From the NCBI GenBank assembly GCA_023396065.1, contig JAEWXF010000015.1:1-14768 (forward strand): a stretch of 14,768 nucleotides of DNA, read 5' to 3'. Shown piece by piece: positions 7,449 through 14,494 of the stretch. This stretch comes from Methanobacteriota archaeon. GTDB taxonomy: Archaea; Halobacteriota; Methanomicrobia; Methanomicrobiales; Methanocorpusculaceae. A program made the position numbers and the translations under genes. The notes beneath the pieces were generated by a model that made no database searches, was not told where the DNA came from, and was given only the letters and a program-made list of their open reading frames with translations. Every line of letters begins with the position of its first letter. Within the stretch, counting starts at the first letter, position 1.

Positions 7449-8071
7449 AAGATAACGATACCTTCCACTCGTACATGGATTCCATAGGATTTCTGCATTA
7501 CCATGTTGACAATTCCTGTGTGGGTTCGATGCATCATACAGACGCCCGGCAGAAACGGATGACGAACCCCGAACGCCGGGGTTCTGCGGACGATTTGGGC
7601 AACTCCCTCAAACCCGATCATGTGATACATTTTCAGGTCGATCAGATCCGGATTATTTCGGGAAAAAGCCGGACCGACTACATGACCGGTGATGAGTCCG
7701 GTTACAGGGTCGGCTTCCAGTACCCGGATAACATGCTGAACCGGGCAGCCTGCTCCGGTAGGTCTGCCGGTTACAATATCACCCGGACTGATGTCCAGTT
7801 TTTCCACCAGATCCGGTCGGAACGGGAGAACGATTTTCCGTGCCGACGGTTCTCCGGGAAAAGCGGTGAGCACGAAGTCATAGGGAGCACCGCAGACATC
7901 TGTCCCGGTATAGGCTGCATCCGAAAAACTGCCGCAGCAGTTCTGATGCGGGGCGGTATAGTAAGGACAGGCAGTGTTCTGTTTCGTTCCGGCGGTCACC
8001 GCAGCCGTGAATGCTTCGCAGGAGTCCATCCCGCAGGCACCGCAGTCCTTTCCCGGCGGTGTCCAAACCAT
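7445..8071 (-). CDS. Small Fe-S cluster protein of the ABC-GTPase-FeS trio
   Basis: This 208-residue protein has an N-terminal cluster-binding motif KDCGACGMDSCEAF with Cys10, 13 and 18 and a fourth ligand probably Cys35 (ACPYY). The pattern resembles the four-cysteine FeS domain (PF04060-like) of RnfB and corrinoid proteins. Further cysteines at 45, 46, 60, 109 (GAGCP) and 178 could bind a second metal site. The rest (about 65-208) is predicted globular and soluble; I do not recognise its fold. The gene directly abuts the GTPase stop (TAG then ATG) and has GGGGTGAG just upstream; its own stop overlaps the marker 16 start. This suggests an electron-transfer, scaffold or sulfur-relay role with its neighbours. 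No specific activity can be assigned. Confidence 0.85.
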   Translation of the reverse strand: MVWTPPGKDCGACGMDSCEAFTAAVTAGTKQNTACPYYTAPHQNCCGSFSDAAYTGTDVCGAPYDFVLTAFPGEPSARKIVLPFRPDLVEKLDISPGDIVTGRPTGAGCPVQHVIRVLEADPVTGLITGHVVGPAFSRNNPDLIDLKMYHMIGFEGVAQIVRRTPAFGVRHPFLPGVCMMHRTHTGIVNMVMQKSYGIHVRVEGIVIL

Positions 8072-8782
8072 CTACTCACCCCGGTAGAGATTGTCCGGGG
8101 CGGCAAGCGGTCGGATTACCCCGAAATGTTCCTGCCATCCGGTCTCTTTTTTTCCGATACAGATAGTGCAGACGCCCAGAGGCGGAACGCCGCGAAGTGT
8201 GTCTTTTTCACTTTCACACGGCTGCATTGCATGGATGACCTGCATCAGATACCGCATGCCGGTTCCCTGAATTGCATTTGTTTCGATGATGTCAATTCCC
8301 GGGGCAACCTCCCGGATGCGTTCCCGGAAGACTTCTTTTTCTGCCTGCGAGACCAGATCGATTTTGGTAACGACGGCTACGTCTGCGAGGGCGATCATCG
8401 GGGCCATTTTCAGCGGGGCATGGGTTCCCGAGACGGCGGATAGGACACAGAGACCGAGAGAGTTGGTGGTGTACGGGGTACAGCGCAGACAGAGTCCGGC
8501 ACTTTCATAGAGAAGGTATTCTGCGCCAAGCTCCTCGGCCCAGAGGAGGGCGTCACGGATGACCATGATTCCCATGTGGTCGGGACACATGTCTCCGGAG
8601 TAGACTTTTTTGGTGGGTATGCCGAACTCTGCCGCCAGTTCTTCATCTTCCCATGCCTGTACGACGTCGATTTTCAGATAGGCAACCTTTGCTTCTTTTC
8701 CCAGGTTGCGAATGATCTGTTTGACCACTGCGGTTTTTCCGGCACTCGGCGGGCCGGCGATGGCAATGAGTCTGACGTTCAT
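8072..8782 (-). CDS. CobW/HypB/UreG-like P-loop GTPase
   Basis: A 236-residue GTPase of the SIMIBI class that includes metallochaperone GTPases. It has the P-loop GPPSAGKT (10-17), a switch-like KIDV at 37-40, a Walker B-like strand ending LLYESAG (90-96) and the base-specificity motif TKID (139-142). Cys66, the pair CLRC (98-101) and CTIC (205-208) are candidate metal-binding sites, as seen in metal-inserting relatives. The start is taken at 8782, not the longer frame beginning at 8929, because the P-loop then falls at the usual position and the ATG overlaps the ABC gene stop (ATGA). The extra upstream residues are Arg-rich antisense-like sequence inside the ABC gene. A role in loading metal or sulfur onto the neighbouring Fe-S or marker 16 protein is inferred from context. 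Confidence 0.87.
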   Translation of the reverse strand: MNVRLIAIAGPPSAGKTAVVKQIIRNLGKEAKVAYLKIDVVQAWEDEELAAEFGIPTKKVYSGDMCPDHMGIMVIRDALLWAEELGAEYLLYESAGLCLRCTPYTTNSLGLCVLSAVSGTHAPLKMAPMIALADVAVVTKIDLVSQAEKEVFRERIREVAPGIDIIETNAIQGTGMRYLMQVIHAMQPCESEKDTLRGVPPLGVCTICIGKKETGWQEHFGVIRPLAAPDNLYRGE

Positions 8783-9564
8783 GCGGATACGCCCGGTCTG
8801 GTGAGGAGAAGTTCTCCTGCCCGTATTTTTTCCCGAAGCCGCATCATGTCGGCGTCCATTCGTGCGATTTCCCGAAGGGCTTCCTGTTCGCCGTTTCCGG
8901 GTGTCAGGATTTTCTGTACGGCTCCGCATCCCATGACAATCCGCCGGTCGGTGAGCAGGGCGACGTAGGGGTCATGGGTGACGAAGATGATTGCTTTGTG
9001 CCGTTCCCGCAGAGTTTCGATGACGCGGTCTTTGAAGATGCCGGCATTTTCGACTTCGTCGAGAAGGATGATCGGGGTGTCGGAGATGACGACGGCGTCG
9101 GCGATGAAGAGGGAACGGGTCTGGCCGCCGGAGAGGGAACTCATCCGCATGGATGCGGATATTTTTTCTCCGGTGAATTCGTTGGCAAGGTCTACTGCTT
9201 CGTCCATGAGGCCGGGGCGGCTGAGTTTCCGGGACCGCAGGTGCATGGTGAGGAATTCTGCGACTGTGAGGTCGGCGAGGCATTTGGTGTTCTGGGTGAT
9301 CATGGCGATTGGTTTTTTCGCGGGGTCCCGGACGAGGTCTTCGGAGGGTTCGGTTCCGTTGATGAGAATTTTTCGTCCGGTGACGGTGTCTCTCTGGGCG
9401 AAAACCTCGATGTCGTTGATGAATGCGGTTTTTCCCGAGCCGGTGGGGCCGACGATGGAGATGGTGTCTCCGGGACGGATGGTGATTTCTTCGAAGGATT
9501 CGGGATCTCCGGTACGGGTGGTTCCCGGGAGAATGGTCAGGGATTGTATTCCGGCGTACGGCAT
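8779..9564 (-). CDS. ABC-type ATPase (no transmembrane partner nearby)
   Basis: A 261-residue ABC nucleotide-binding protein with Walker A GPTGSGKT (39-46), Q-loop Gln91, signature LSGGQ (144-148), Walker B IILLDE (165-170) and switch His197 (THD). The C-terminal 40 residues are helical and charged. It is the first gene of the operon and overlaps the GTPase start by four bases. No permease gene is on this strand, so it may be a soluble ABC protein, like SufC or the AtwA component of methyl-CoM reductase activation, rather than a transporter subunit. It is unlikely to serve the MacB-type permease at 11702, which is on the other strand behind a separate promoter, but that cannot be excluded. 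Codons end mainly in C, opposite to the distal genes of the same operon. Confidence 0.88.
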   Translation of the reverse strand: MPYAGIQSLTILPGTTRTGDPESFEEITIRPGDTISIVGPTGSGKTAFINDIEVFAQRDTVTGRKILINGTEPSEDLVRDPAKKPIAMITQNTKCLADLTVAEFLTMHLRSRKLSRPGLMDEAVDLANEFTGEKISASMRMSSLSGGQTRSLFIADAVVISDTPIILLDEVENAGIFKDRVIETLRERHKAIIFVTHDPYVALLTDRRIVMGCGAVQKILTPGNGEQEALREIARMDADMMRLREKIRAGELLLTRPGVSA

Positions 9565-9590
9565 GATTTTTCTAACTTTTATGTTGTTCT

Positions 9591-9619
9591 GAGATATGAT
9601 AATATTTCCTAATATTTCC
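9591..9619 (-). promoter_or_regulatory. Probable promoter of the coenzyme M operon with tandem 10-mers
   Basis: Two perfect adjacent copies of TAATATTTCC (9600-9609 and 9610-9619) occupy the position expected for BRE/TATA of the minus-strand operon. Read on that strand they are GGAAATATTA repeats ending about 35 bases before the ABC start codon. Transcription would then begin close to the ATG, and no clear Shine-Dalgarno is seen. The doubling suggests either duplicated core elements or a regulator-binding site overlapping the promoter. Confidence 0.5.
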
Positions 9620-9752
9620 CCAGTAATAGATACAATGAGATATTTTTCAGAGTTTATTTATCCAATATTGTTAGTTATTGTGTTGTATGTGGTGAATTTC
9701 AAGGTGCCGGAGGAGATCTTCTTCAATGTGGTCCGGATAATTTTTGGGGAAT

Positions 9753-9782
9753 CTTTATGGATTTCTGTATACTATGGTATAC
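9753..9782 (+). promoter_or_regulatory. TATA box plus GTATAC palindrome upstream of the XRE regulator
   Basis: CTTTATGG (9753-9760) is placed to start transcription near 9783-9785, making the mRNA leaderless or nearly so. Directly after it lies the perfect palindrome GTATAC-N4-GTATAC (9767-9782), two bases before the ATG. A site between TATA box and start is the classic position for an archaeal repressor, suggesting autoregulation by the XRE protein. Confidence 0.55.
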
Positions 9783-9784
9783 TT

Positions 9785-10270
9785 ATGTTTGAGCAGAGAA
9801 TTTTTGAGACCGATTTCCATGTTGCTCTGGCTGAGGAGCTGACCCGGCGGGATATGACGGTTCGCCAGCTTGCCGAGCTTACGGGTATTCCTCCGGTGAC
9901 GCTGTATAAGATTTCTTCCGGGGAACGCGATCCCCGGTTGTCTACGGTCCGGAAGATTGTTCAGGTGTTTTCTCCGCATCACGGGAAGTTTATTGCACTG
10001 ATTGCGGCGAAGTTTCTTTTGGACGAGGTTGAGGGGACGAAGGTCGATGTTGGTGGGGTGGAGTACCGGATTAAAGGATATACGGCGAATTCTCTGGATG
10101 ATTGTATTCTTGCAGCGGTCAGGGCGCGGTCTGAGGGGGCGGCGGGAATTATTTGCGCGCCGATTTTGGCGTCACTTATTGAGAGACTGGTGGATGTTCC
10201 GGTTGCAATTATGAAGCCGGAAATGGGGGCAGTTTTTACGGCAGTCGATTCTATCACGAAACGGCTGTAA
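9785..10270 (+). CDS. XRE-family HTH regulator with C-terminal sensor-like domain
   Basis: A 161-residue predicted DNA-binding regulator. Residues about 13-62 form an XRE-type helix-turn-helix, with the core MTVRQLAELTGIPPVTLYK and the following SGERDPRLSTV. Residues 88-155 form a second domain; the segment GAAGIICAPI followed by DVPVAIMKP resembles the ligand-receptor domain of PrpR-type regulators (inference from pattern). The start chosen is ATG 9785, because it begins the conserved part and sits at the expected leaderless position. The same frame is open back to 9596, but those 63 residues are hydrophobic, AT-rich and cross the promoter. It is divergent from the coenzyme M operon, making it the natural candidate to control that operon and itself. 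Confidence 0.83.
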   Translation: MFEQRIFETDFHVALAEELTRRDMTVRQLAELTGIPPVTLYKISSGERDPRLSTVRKIVQVFSPHHGKFIALIAAKFLLDEVEGTKVDVGGVEYRIKGYTANSLDDCILAAVRARSEGAAGIICAPILASLIERLVDVPVAIMKPEMGAVFTAVDSITKRL

Positions 10271-10278
10271 GTAGATTG

Positions 10279-10320
10279 TTACAAAAAGTATCGTAGTTAT
10301 TACAAAGTTCATATAGATAA
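10279..10320 (+). promoter_or_regulatory. Promoter of the COG1361-permease operon
   Basis: A TATA-like CATATAGA (10310-10317) lies about 25 bases before the ATG at 10340, implying a very short leader. Upstream, TTACAAA occurs twice (10279-10285 and 10300-10306), 21 bp apart, about two helical turns, which would suit a dimeric regulator or repeated BRE-like elements. No Shine-Dalgarno is evident. Confidence 0.45.
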
Positions 10321-10339
10321 AGAGTCATACATCTGTGGT

Positions 10340-11701
10340 ATGAGAGTCTCTGCTCGCGGAGTGATTTCCGGATCACTTTTGTGTATGTTTCTGGTTTTGC
10401 TCTGTATCGGCAGTGTTTCTGCTGAGGATACGACGTCAGGCCAGGTCATTGTAACCGGATATGATGTGAATCCGAAGGTTTTCTTTCCCGGAGATACGGG
10501 AATTTTGACGGTAAAGCTGAAGAATGCGGGGACGACTCCGGTGAATATTGATATGCCGACGCTTCTTGGCGGGGATTTTCTGTTTTTGAACAGTAAGACG
10601 ATGGTTCCTATCGGGACGCTGGGAGGAGGCGGTGAGACGTCGGTGAGTCTGCAGATTAAGCCGAGCGGTGTTATTTCTTCGGGTATGGCGTATCCGTATT
10701 TTTCGGTTGGGTATACGATTGAAGGGGGCGGGAGTACGTCGAATCCGGTGAGGGTACAGATTCCGATTCAGATTGATAGTACGGTCTTGGATATTCAGCT
10801 GATTGAGAAACCGAATATGGTGGCTGCCGGGAGTATGGGGAAGTATAAGCTGCGGATCGGAAATCCGCGTGCGGCGGATATTTCCGGTCTGTCGGTTTCG
10901 ATTGGGGGACAGGGTATTAGTACGCGGCAGGAGGGGTATTTCCTGGGGACGATTACGGCGAATAACTATACGGATATCGAGATTGATCTGGCGGTTCAGG
11001 GTTCTGCCGGAGGGTCGATGTATCCGAGTACGCCGAATGATGATTCGGGTGTGATGCTTCCGTCATATGATGGTGTGGATTCGGGTGCTGTGGTAATGCC
11101 GGAGCTTGGCGGCGGGATTTCTCCGCGTGCGGTTTCGGCGTCAACTGCGATGACCGGCGGAGGCAGCAGCGGCGGTGGCGGTTCGGCGACGCTGGTGGTT
11201 ACGGCGGATTACCGGAACGGTCAGAATGCGCATCAGAGTGTTGTGGAGATTCCGGTTACTGCGTCGGGAACGAGTAGTGTGGTGATTTCGGATCTGGTCG
11301 CGACGAAGTATGAGGATACGTATAAGGTGACCGGCAGTGTTTACAATCCTGGTCTTCGTGATATTTCGTCGGTAGTTGTGGTTGCGGGTCCGCCGGCAAT
11401 TCCACAGGGGTCGTATCAGGCGGCTCTGGGTGTTGTTGAGGGGAATGATAACGGGCAGTTTGAACTTAATTTCACGGTGAAGGGTACGCCGACTGCTGTT
11501 CCGATTATTGTTACGTATCAGGATGAGATGGGTATGTATCATCAGGAAAAGAATAGTGTGAGTATTATCAATTATGATCCGGAACCTACGGAGACGATGT
11601 CCGGGTATCCGATTGCGGGTCAGTCGTCTGTTCTGATTCCGGCGTTTGCTGTTGTCGGGATGGTGGCTCTGGGAGCTGTTTTCCGGTCCAGGAAAGAATG
11701 A
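10340..11701 (+). CDS. Secreted COG1361-type S-layer-domain protein, membrane-anchored
   Basis: A 453-residue envelope protein. Residues 1-28 are a signal peptide (Arg2 and Arg6, hydrophobic 12-24, cleavage near SVSA). The mature part contains two or more beta-sandwich domains of COG1361/CARDB type, seen in segments such as FFPGDTGILTVKLKNAGT (48-65) and KYKLRIGNPRAADISGLSV. A Gly/Ser-rich linker near residues 274-285 separates it from a second similar half (YKVTGSVYNPGLRDISSVVV). A C-terminal membrane helix (about 430-447) ends in RSRKE. There is no PGF motif, so it is anchored by the helix itself, unlike the S-layer proteins. It directly precedes the permease (TGA then ATG without a gap), so the two are co-translated. 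It probably acts as the extracytoplasmic partner of that permease; the substrate is unknown. Confidence 0.85.
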   Translation: MRVSARGVISGSLLCMFLVLLCIGSVSAEDTTSGQVIVTGYDVNPKVFFPGDTGILTVKLKNAGTTPVNIDMPTLLGGDFLFLNSKTMVPIGTLGGGGETSVSLQIKPSGVISSGMAYPYFSVGYTIEGGGSTSNPVRVQIPIQIDSTVLDIQLIEKPNMVAAGSMGKYKLRIGNPRAADISGLSVSIGGQGISTRQEGYFLGTITANNYTDIEIDLAVQGSAGGSMYPSTPNDDSGVMLPSYDGVDSGAVVMPELGGGISPRAVSASTAMTGGGSSGGGGSATLVVTADYRNGQNAHQSVVEIPVTASGTSSVVISDLVATKYEDTYKVTGSVYNPGLRDISSVVVVAGPPAIPQGSYQAALGVVEGNDNGQFELNFTVKGTPTAVPIIVTYQDEMGMYHQEKNSVSIINYDPEPTETMSGYPIAGQSSVLIPAFAVVGMVALGAVFRSRKE

Positions 11702-13123
11702 ATGAATCCACTCATTTTTTTTCAGCTTGCGGTGCGGAATCTGCGACTGAATAAGTTCCGGTCTGTTCTTGCGGTTCTGGGGATTACGATTGGTATTGTT
11801 GCGATTGCGACTACGGGGATGTCTGGTGCTATTCTGGAGAATTCGCAGTTTAAGTCGATGAATGAGATTGGTGAGTCGATTTATCTTCAGGTGAATTATA
11901 CGTATTTGTGGCAGCAGCAGTCTGATGCGAATGAGTATTATTACGGGATGGATGATGGTTATGTGGTTTCAGCGGTTACTGTTTCTGGGAAGGGAGAGTA
12001 TGTTCAGCCGAAGCGGGAGGGTATTACTGATAAGCAGATTCGGGAGTTGATGAAGGTTACTGCTCCGTATCCGGTAATTCCGTATAAGAAGACGATGTCT
12101 GATTTTGAGGTTGAGGAGGATCCGTATTCTGATAAGAAGCGGCCGCAGAAGGATCCAAATGATTTCTGGAGTAAGTATGTTACGATTTACGGTATTGAGA
12201 GTACGTTTCTGCCGTCGTTGTTTGTTCTGGAGTCAGGGTCGTTTCCTAAGTTGAAGACTGAGGTTTTGGTTGGTGAGAAGTTTGCGAAGAAGAATGAGGT
12301 GAAGGTTGGGGATAAGCTGATTTTCAAGACGTATAAGAATGGGCAGCAGAAGTCTGTTACGGCGAAGATCAGCGGGATTATGCGGAATACGGGTGAGGGG
12401 CTGATGATTTCGTCTGATGATAGTATTGTGGGGAGTGAGAGCTGGTATACGTCGACGTTTAATGATTATTCTATGCTGACGAAGGGGTATGAGAGTGCGG
12501 TTGTTGTGGTGAAGGATGTGAAGGCGGCGCCGGAGATGCAGGAGAAGATTGACGGGTATCTGAATGCGAAGGGGCAGCGGATTGATATTACGAATTCGAG
12601 TGCGGCGACGAAGCCGGTGAAGGATATTATTGCGTCGTCGTCTAAGGAGATGATGTCGATGGGTGCGATTGCTTTGCTTGTTGCGGCGGTGGGTATTTTT
12701 AATGTGATGCTGATGTCGGTTACACAGAGGACGCATGAGATTGGTATTCTCCGGAGTATTGGTACGCAGAAGCGTCAGGTTTTGACGATGTTTTTGTGTG
12801 AGGCGGCGATTATGTCGGTGATCGGGTCGATTGTCGGGGGGGTGCTGAGTCTGGTGTTTGCGTTGTTTAAGGCGAGGGATATGATTGCGTCGAGTGCGGC
12901 GACGCTGAATCCGAATGCGGCACTGATGCAGATGATGGGTCTGCCGGTTGAGGAGGTTTCGGTGAGTTTGTCGGATGTGCTGAATTATACGTTTTCGGCG
13001 AATGTGATGTTGTATATTCCTCTGGGTGTTGTGATTGGTGTGGGGGTGGGGCTGTTGTCTGCTTTGTATCCTGCCTGGCGGGCGGCAAATATGGATCCGA
13101 TTGATGCGTTGAATGAGCAGTAA
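11702..13123 (+). CDS. MacB/FtsX-type ABC transporter permease
   Basis: A 473-residue four-helix membrane protein. TM1 is at about 20-40 and is preceded by the conserved NLRLNKFRSVLAVLGI start. A large extracytoplasmic MacB core-type domain covers about 41-315. TM2 (about 319-340), TM3 (about 363-388) and TM4 (about 435-456) form the FtsX domain, with TQRTHEIGILRSIG after TM2 and YPAWRAANMDPIDALNEQ at the C-terminus. Such permeases normally work with a separate ATPase in lipoprotein release, peptide export or mechanotransmission. None follows here, and the ABC ATPase at 8779-9564 belongs to another operon. An AGGA lies eight bases before the start, and the preceding gene's stop abuts it. Codons end in T or G. 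A T-rich terminator follows immediately. Confidence 0.9.
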   Translation: MNPLIFFQLAVRNLRLNKFRSVLAVLGITIGIVAIATTGMSGAILENSQFKSMNEIGESIYLQVNYTYLWQQQSDANEYYYGMDDGYVVSAVTVSGKGEYVQPKREGITDKQIRELMKVTAPYPVIPYKKTMSDFEVEEDPYSDKKRPQKDPNDFWSKYVTIYGIESTFLPSLFVLESGSFPKLKTEVLVGEKFAKKNEVKVGDKLIFKTYKNGQQKSVTAKISGIMRNTGEGLMISSDDSIVGSESWYTSTFNDYSMLTKGYESAVVVVKDVKAAPEMQEKIDGYLNAKGQRIDITNSSAATKPVKDIIASSSKEMMSMGAIALLVAAVGIFNVMLMSVTQRTHEIGILRSIGTQKRQVLTMFLCEAAIMSVIGSIVGGVLSLVFALFKARDMIASSAATLNPNAALMQMMGLPVEEVSVSLSDVLNYTFSANVMLYIPLGVVIGVGVGLLSALYPAWRAANMDPIDALNEQ

Positions 13124-13156
13124 TTTTTTTCTTTTTTTCGTTGATTGATTTTTTCT
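13124..13156 (+). terminator. Poly-T terminator of the permease operon
   Basis: Two runs of seven Ts (13124-13130 and 13132-13138) follow directly on the permease stop, and a further T6 lies at about 13150-13155. This is a typical archaeal intrinsic terminator without a hairpin. The recombinase gene converges on it from the right. Confidence 0.7.
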
Positions 13157-13199
13157 TGTGCGCTTTTGGATGTCACGGTAAAAAATGGGTGTGGGTTGG

Positions 13200-14219
13200 T
13201 TATCGCAGGATGCTTATTTCCTGTTCTGCTTTTCGGAATTGTTTGAGGATTTGTTTTTCGGTGTATCGCTGGTAGGACCGGGAGAGGTAGCCTTCGTGTC
13301 CGGCGAGGTGTTCTGCGATGTCTTTGTTTGCGGCGAGGGCGAAGCGGGTGAGGAACCATTTGCGGGTCATGTGCCAGTGGAGTTTGCGGCATTTGGTTTT
13401 GGGGTCTTTTTGTCCGTATCCGAGCCGGTCAGCTGCGTTACGGAAGTGATACTGGGGGGTGAGGGGGGAGTAGGGGAAGATGCGGGGGTCGGTGTAGTGC
13501 CGCCGTGCTCTGAGGTAGTCGAGGAGGGCGTTGGTTGCTTCGGTGGTGAGGTAGGTGGTCCGGGCTGTTTTTGTTTTGGTGATTTCTGCCCGGATGTGGA
13601 CTGCAACCCGCGGGCCTGAGTAGTCGATGTCGGTTCGGAGGAGCTGCATGGCTTCTCCGAGCCGCATGCCGGAGCCGATGAGGACGATGAGGAGGGTGGC
13701 GGGCCATTCGGGTAGTTCGAAGTACATGTCGCGGAAGATTTTTCGTTTGAGTTCCATTTCCCGGGTTGCTGCCCGGGAGGGCGGCATGGTGGAGAGGATT
13801 CTTTGACGTTCGCGTCTGCTGAGGCAGTATCCGCAGTCTTCAAGCCACATCCAGGCACACCGGAGGTAGAGGTTGGCGGTTGTGGGTGAGAATTGTTCGG
13901 AGAGGGTTACACCGACTGTTCTGATGTCTGTGGTGAATTTCCGGCCTCCTTTGAGTTCTGCAAGGTAGCGGATGACGTAGGTTTCTACGTCGGGATGCAG
14001 GCGTGAGGTCATTTCCGGGTAGAGGCAGGTGAGGTAGGTGGCGACGGAGAGCCGGTAGTTTTCCCGGGTTTTTTTGTTTTCGTACATCCGGAGGTAGTCA
14101 CTGAAGGGTGTCTGGGACTGGGCGATTTCCGTGGCGAGGTCGGCTGGCGGTACTAGGGCATCTGTGCCGGTGCAGGTTTCGGTACTGATGCCGGCTGGTT
14201 TGTATATCATGGCTGGCAT
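13200..14219 (-). CDS. Tyrosine recombinase / integrase
   Basis: A 339-residue site-specific recombinase. The N-terminal SAM-like DNA-binding part covers about 35-130 (SDYLRMYENKKTRENYRLSV and on). The catalytic domain covers about 155-325. Key residues are visible: Arg186 in GSGMRLGEA, a beta-hairpin Lys at 215 or 217, His283 and Arg286 in HMTR, His308 in LAGHEG, and the nucleophile Tyr319 in YQRYTE, with Tyr316 as the less likely choice. All catalytic positions appear intact, so the enzyme should be active. The start at 14219 is supported by AGGGAG nine bases upstream. It is a single gene with no phage, plasmid or excisionase genes beside it, lying just inside the right arm of the S-layer inverted repeat. 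It may be an integrase left from an element, a XerA-like protein, or a dedicated S-layer locus recombinase. Codon endings follow the local G-rich + strand. Confidence 0.9.
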   Translation of the reverse strand: MPAMIYKPAGISTETCTGTDALVPPADLATEIAQSQTPFSDYLRMYENKKTRENYRLSVATYLTCLYPEMTSRLHPDVETYVIRYLAELKGGRKFTTDIRTVGVTLSEQFSPTTANLYLRCAWMWLEDCGYCLSRRERQRILSTMPPSRAATREMELKRKIFRDMYFELPEWPATLLIVLIGSGMRLGEAMQLLRTDIDYSGPRVAVHIRAEITKTKTARTTYLTTEATNALLDYLRARRHYTDPRIFPYSPLTPQYHFRNAADRLGYGQKDPKTKCRKLHWHMTRKWFLTRFALAANKDIAEHLAGHEGYLSRSYQRYTEKQILKQFRKAEQEISILR

Positions 14220-14450
14220 GTTGTGTTACTCCCTTTTTGGGGATCTGCTGCACGCTGTTTTTTTGTTGGCGTGAGCATCACCGGAGTAGGTGGTGAGGGT
14301 ACATCAATTGCAGGGTTGTTGTTTTTTCCAGAGGAAACACCTCTTTGCAGCTGAGGGCGGTTTGTTTCAAGAGGAAATGTACGCGGCGTTTGCAGGGCCG
14401 GGTGGTTTGGTACAGTCTGCTTTGAGAAAAAAGTCTGGCATTTTGCGATG
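14220..14450. other. Gene-free region upstream of the recombinase with repeated TTGCAG
   Basis: No credible gene is present. TTGCAG occurs at 14308-14313, 14345-14350 and 14390-14395 in the same orientation, the first and third extending to TTGCAGGG. AGAGGAAA appears at 14330-14337 and 14371-14378, the first copy forming a five-base hairpin with CCTCT (14340-14344). Closely spaced short repeats next to a tyrosine recombinase gene could be arm-type or operator sites. I see no convincing TATA box for the gene. The T-run A14427-A14432 (T6 on the minus strand) is the probable terminator of the second S-layer gene. Confidence 0.4.
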
Positions 14451-14494
14451 AAAAAATCCGGGACTGGTCCAGCAGGACCTGTTCCGGATTTTTT
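14451..14494. terminator. Bidirectional terminator-like hairpin, absent from the left arm
   Basis: AAAAAATCCGG (14451-14461) pairs perfectly with CCGGATTTTTT (14484-14494). After a symmetric four-by-four internal loop, GGTCC (14466-14470) pairs with GGACC (14475-14479) around AGCA. It ends in six Ts on either strand, so it could stop transcription both ways, insulating the recombinase gene from the S-layer promoter. Its absence from the homologous left arm suggests insertion here or loss there. Confidence 0.75.

Noticed and set aside
7475..8443. 322-codon + strand frame over the Fe-S and GTPase genes
   Set aside because: No recognisable domain, and it is antisense to two well-supported overlapping genes.
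8783..8929. 49-residue extension of the GTPase
   Set aside because: Arg/Thr-rich sequence inside the ABC gene; the ATGA overlap and P-loop position favour the start at 8782.
8974..9612. Two + strand frames of over 200 codons antisense to the ABC ATPase
   Set aside because: The Walker A, signature and Walker B motifs are on the minus strand; the + frames are Gly/Asp- or Ser/Arg-rich shadows.
9596..9784. 63-residue hydrophobic extension of the XRE regulator
   Set aside because: It resembles a membrane segment but is AT-rich and overlaps both promoters and the GTATAC palindrome; the conserved regulator begins at 9785.
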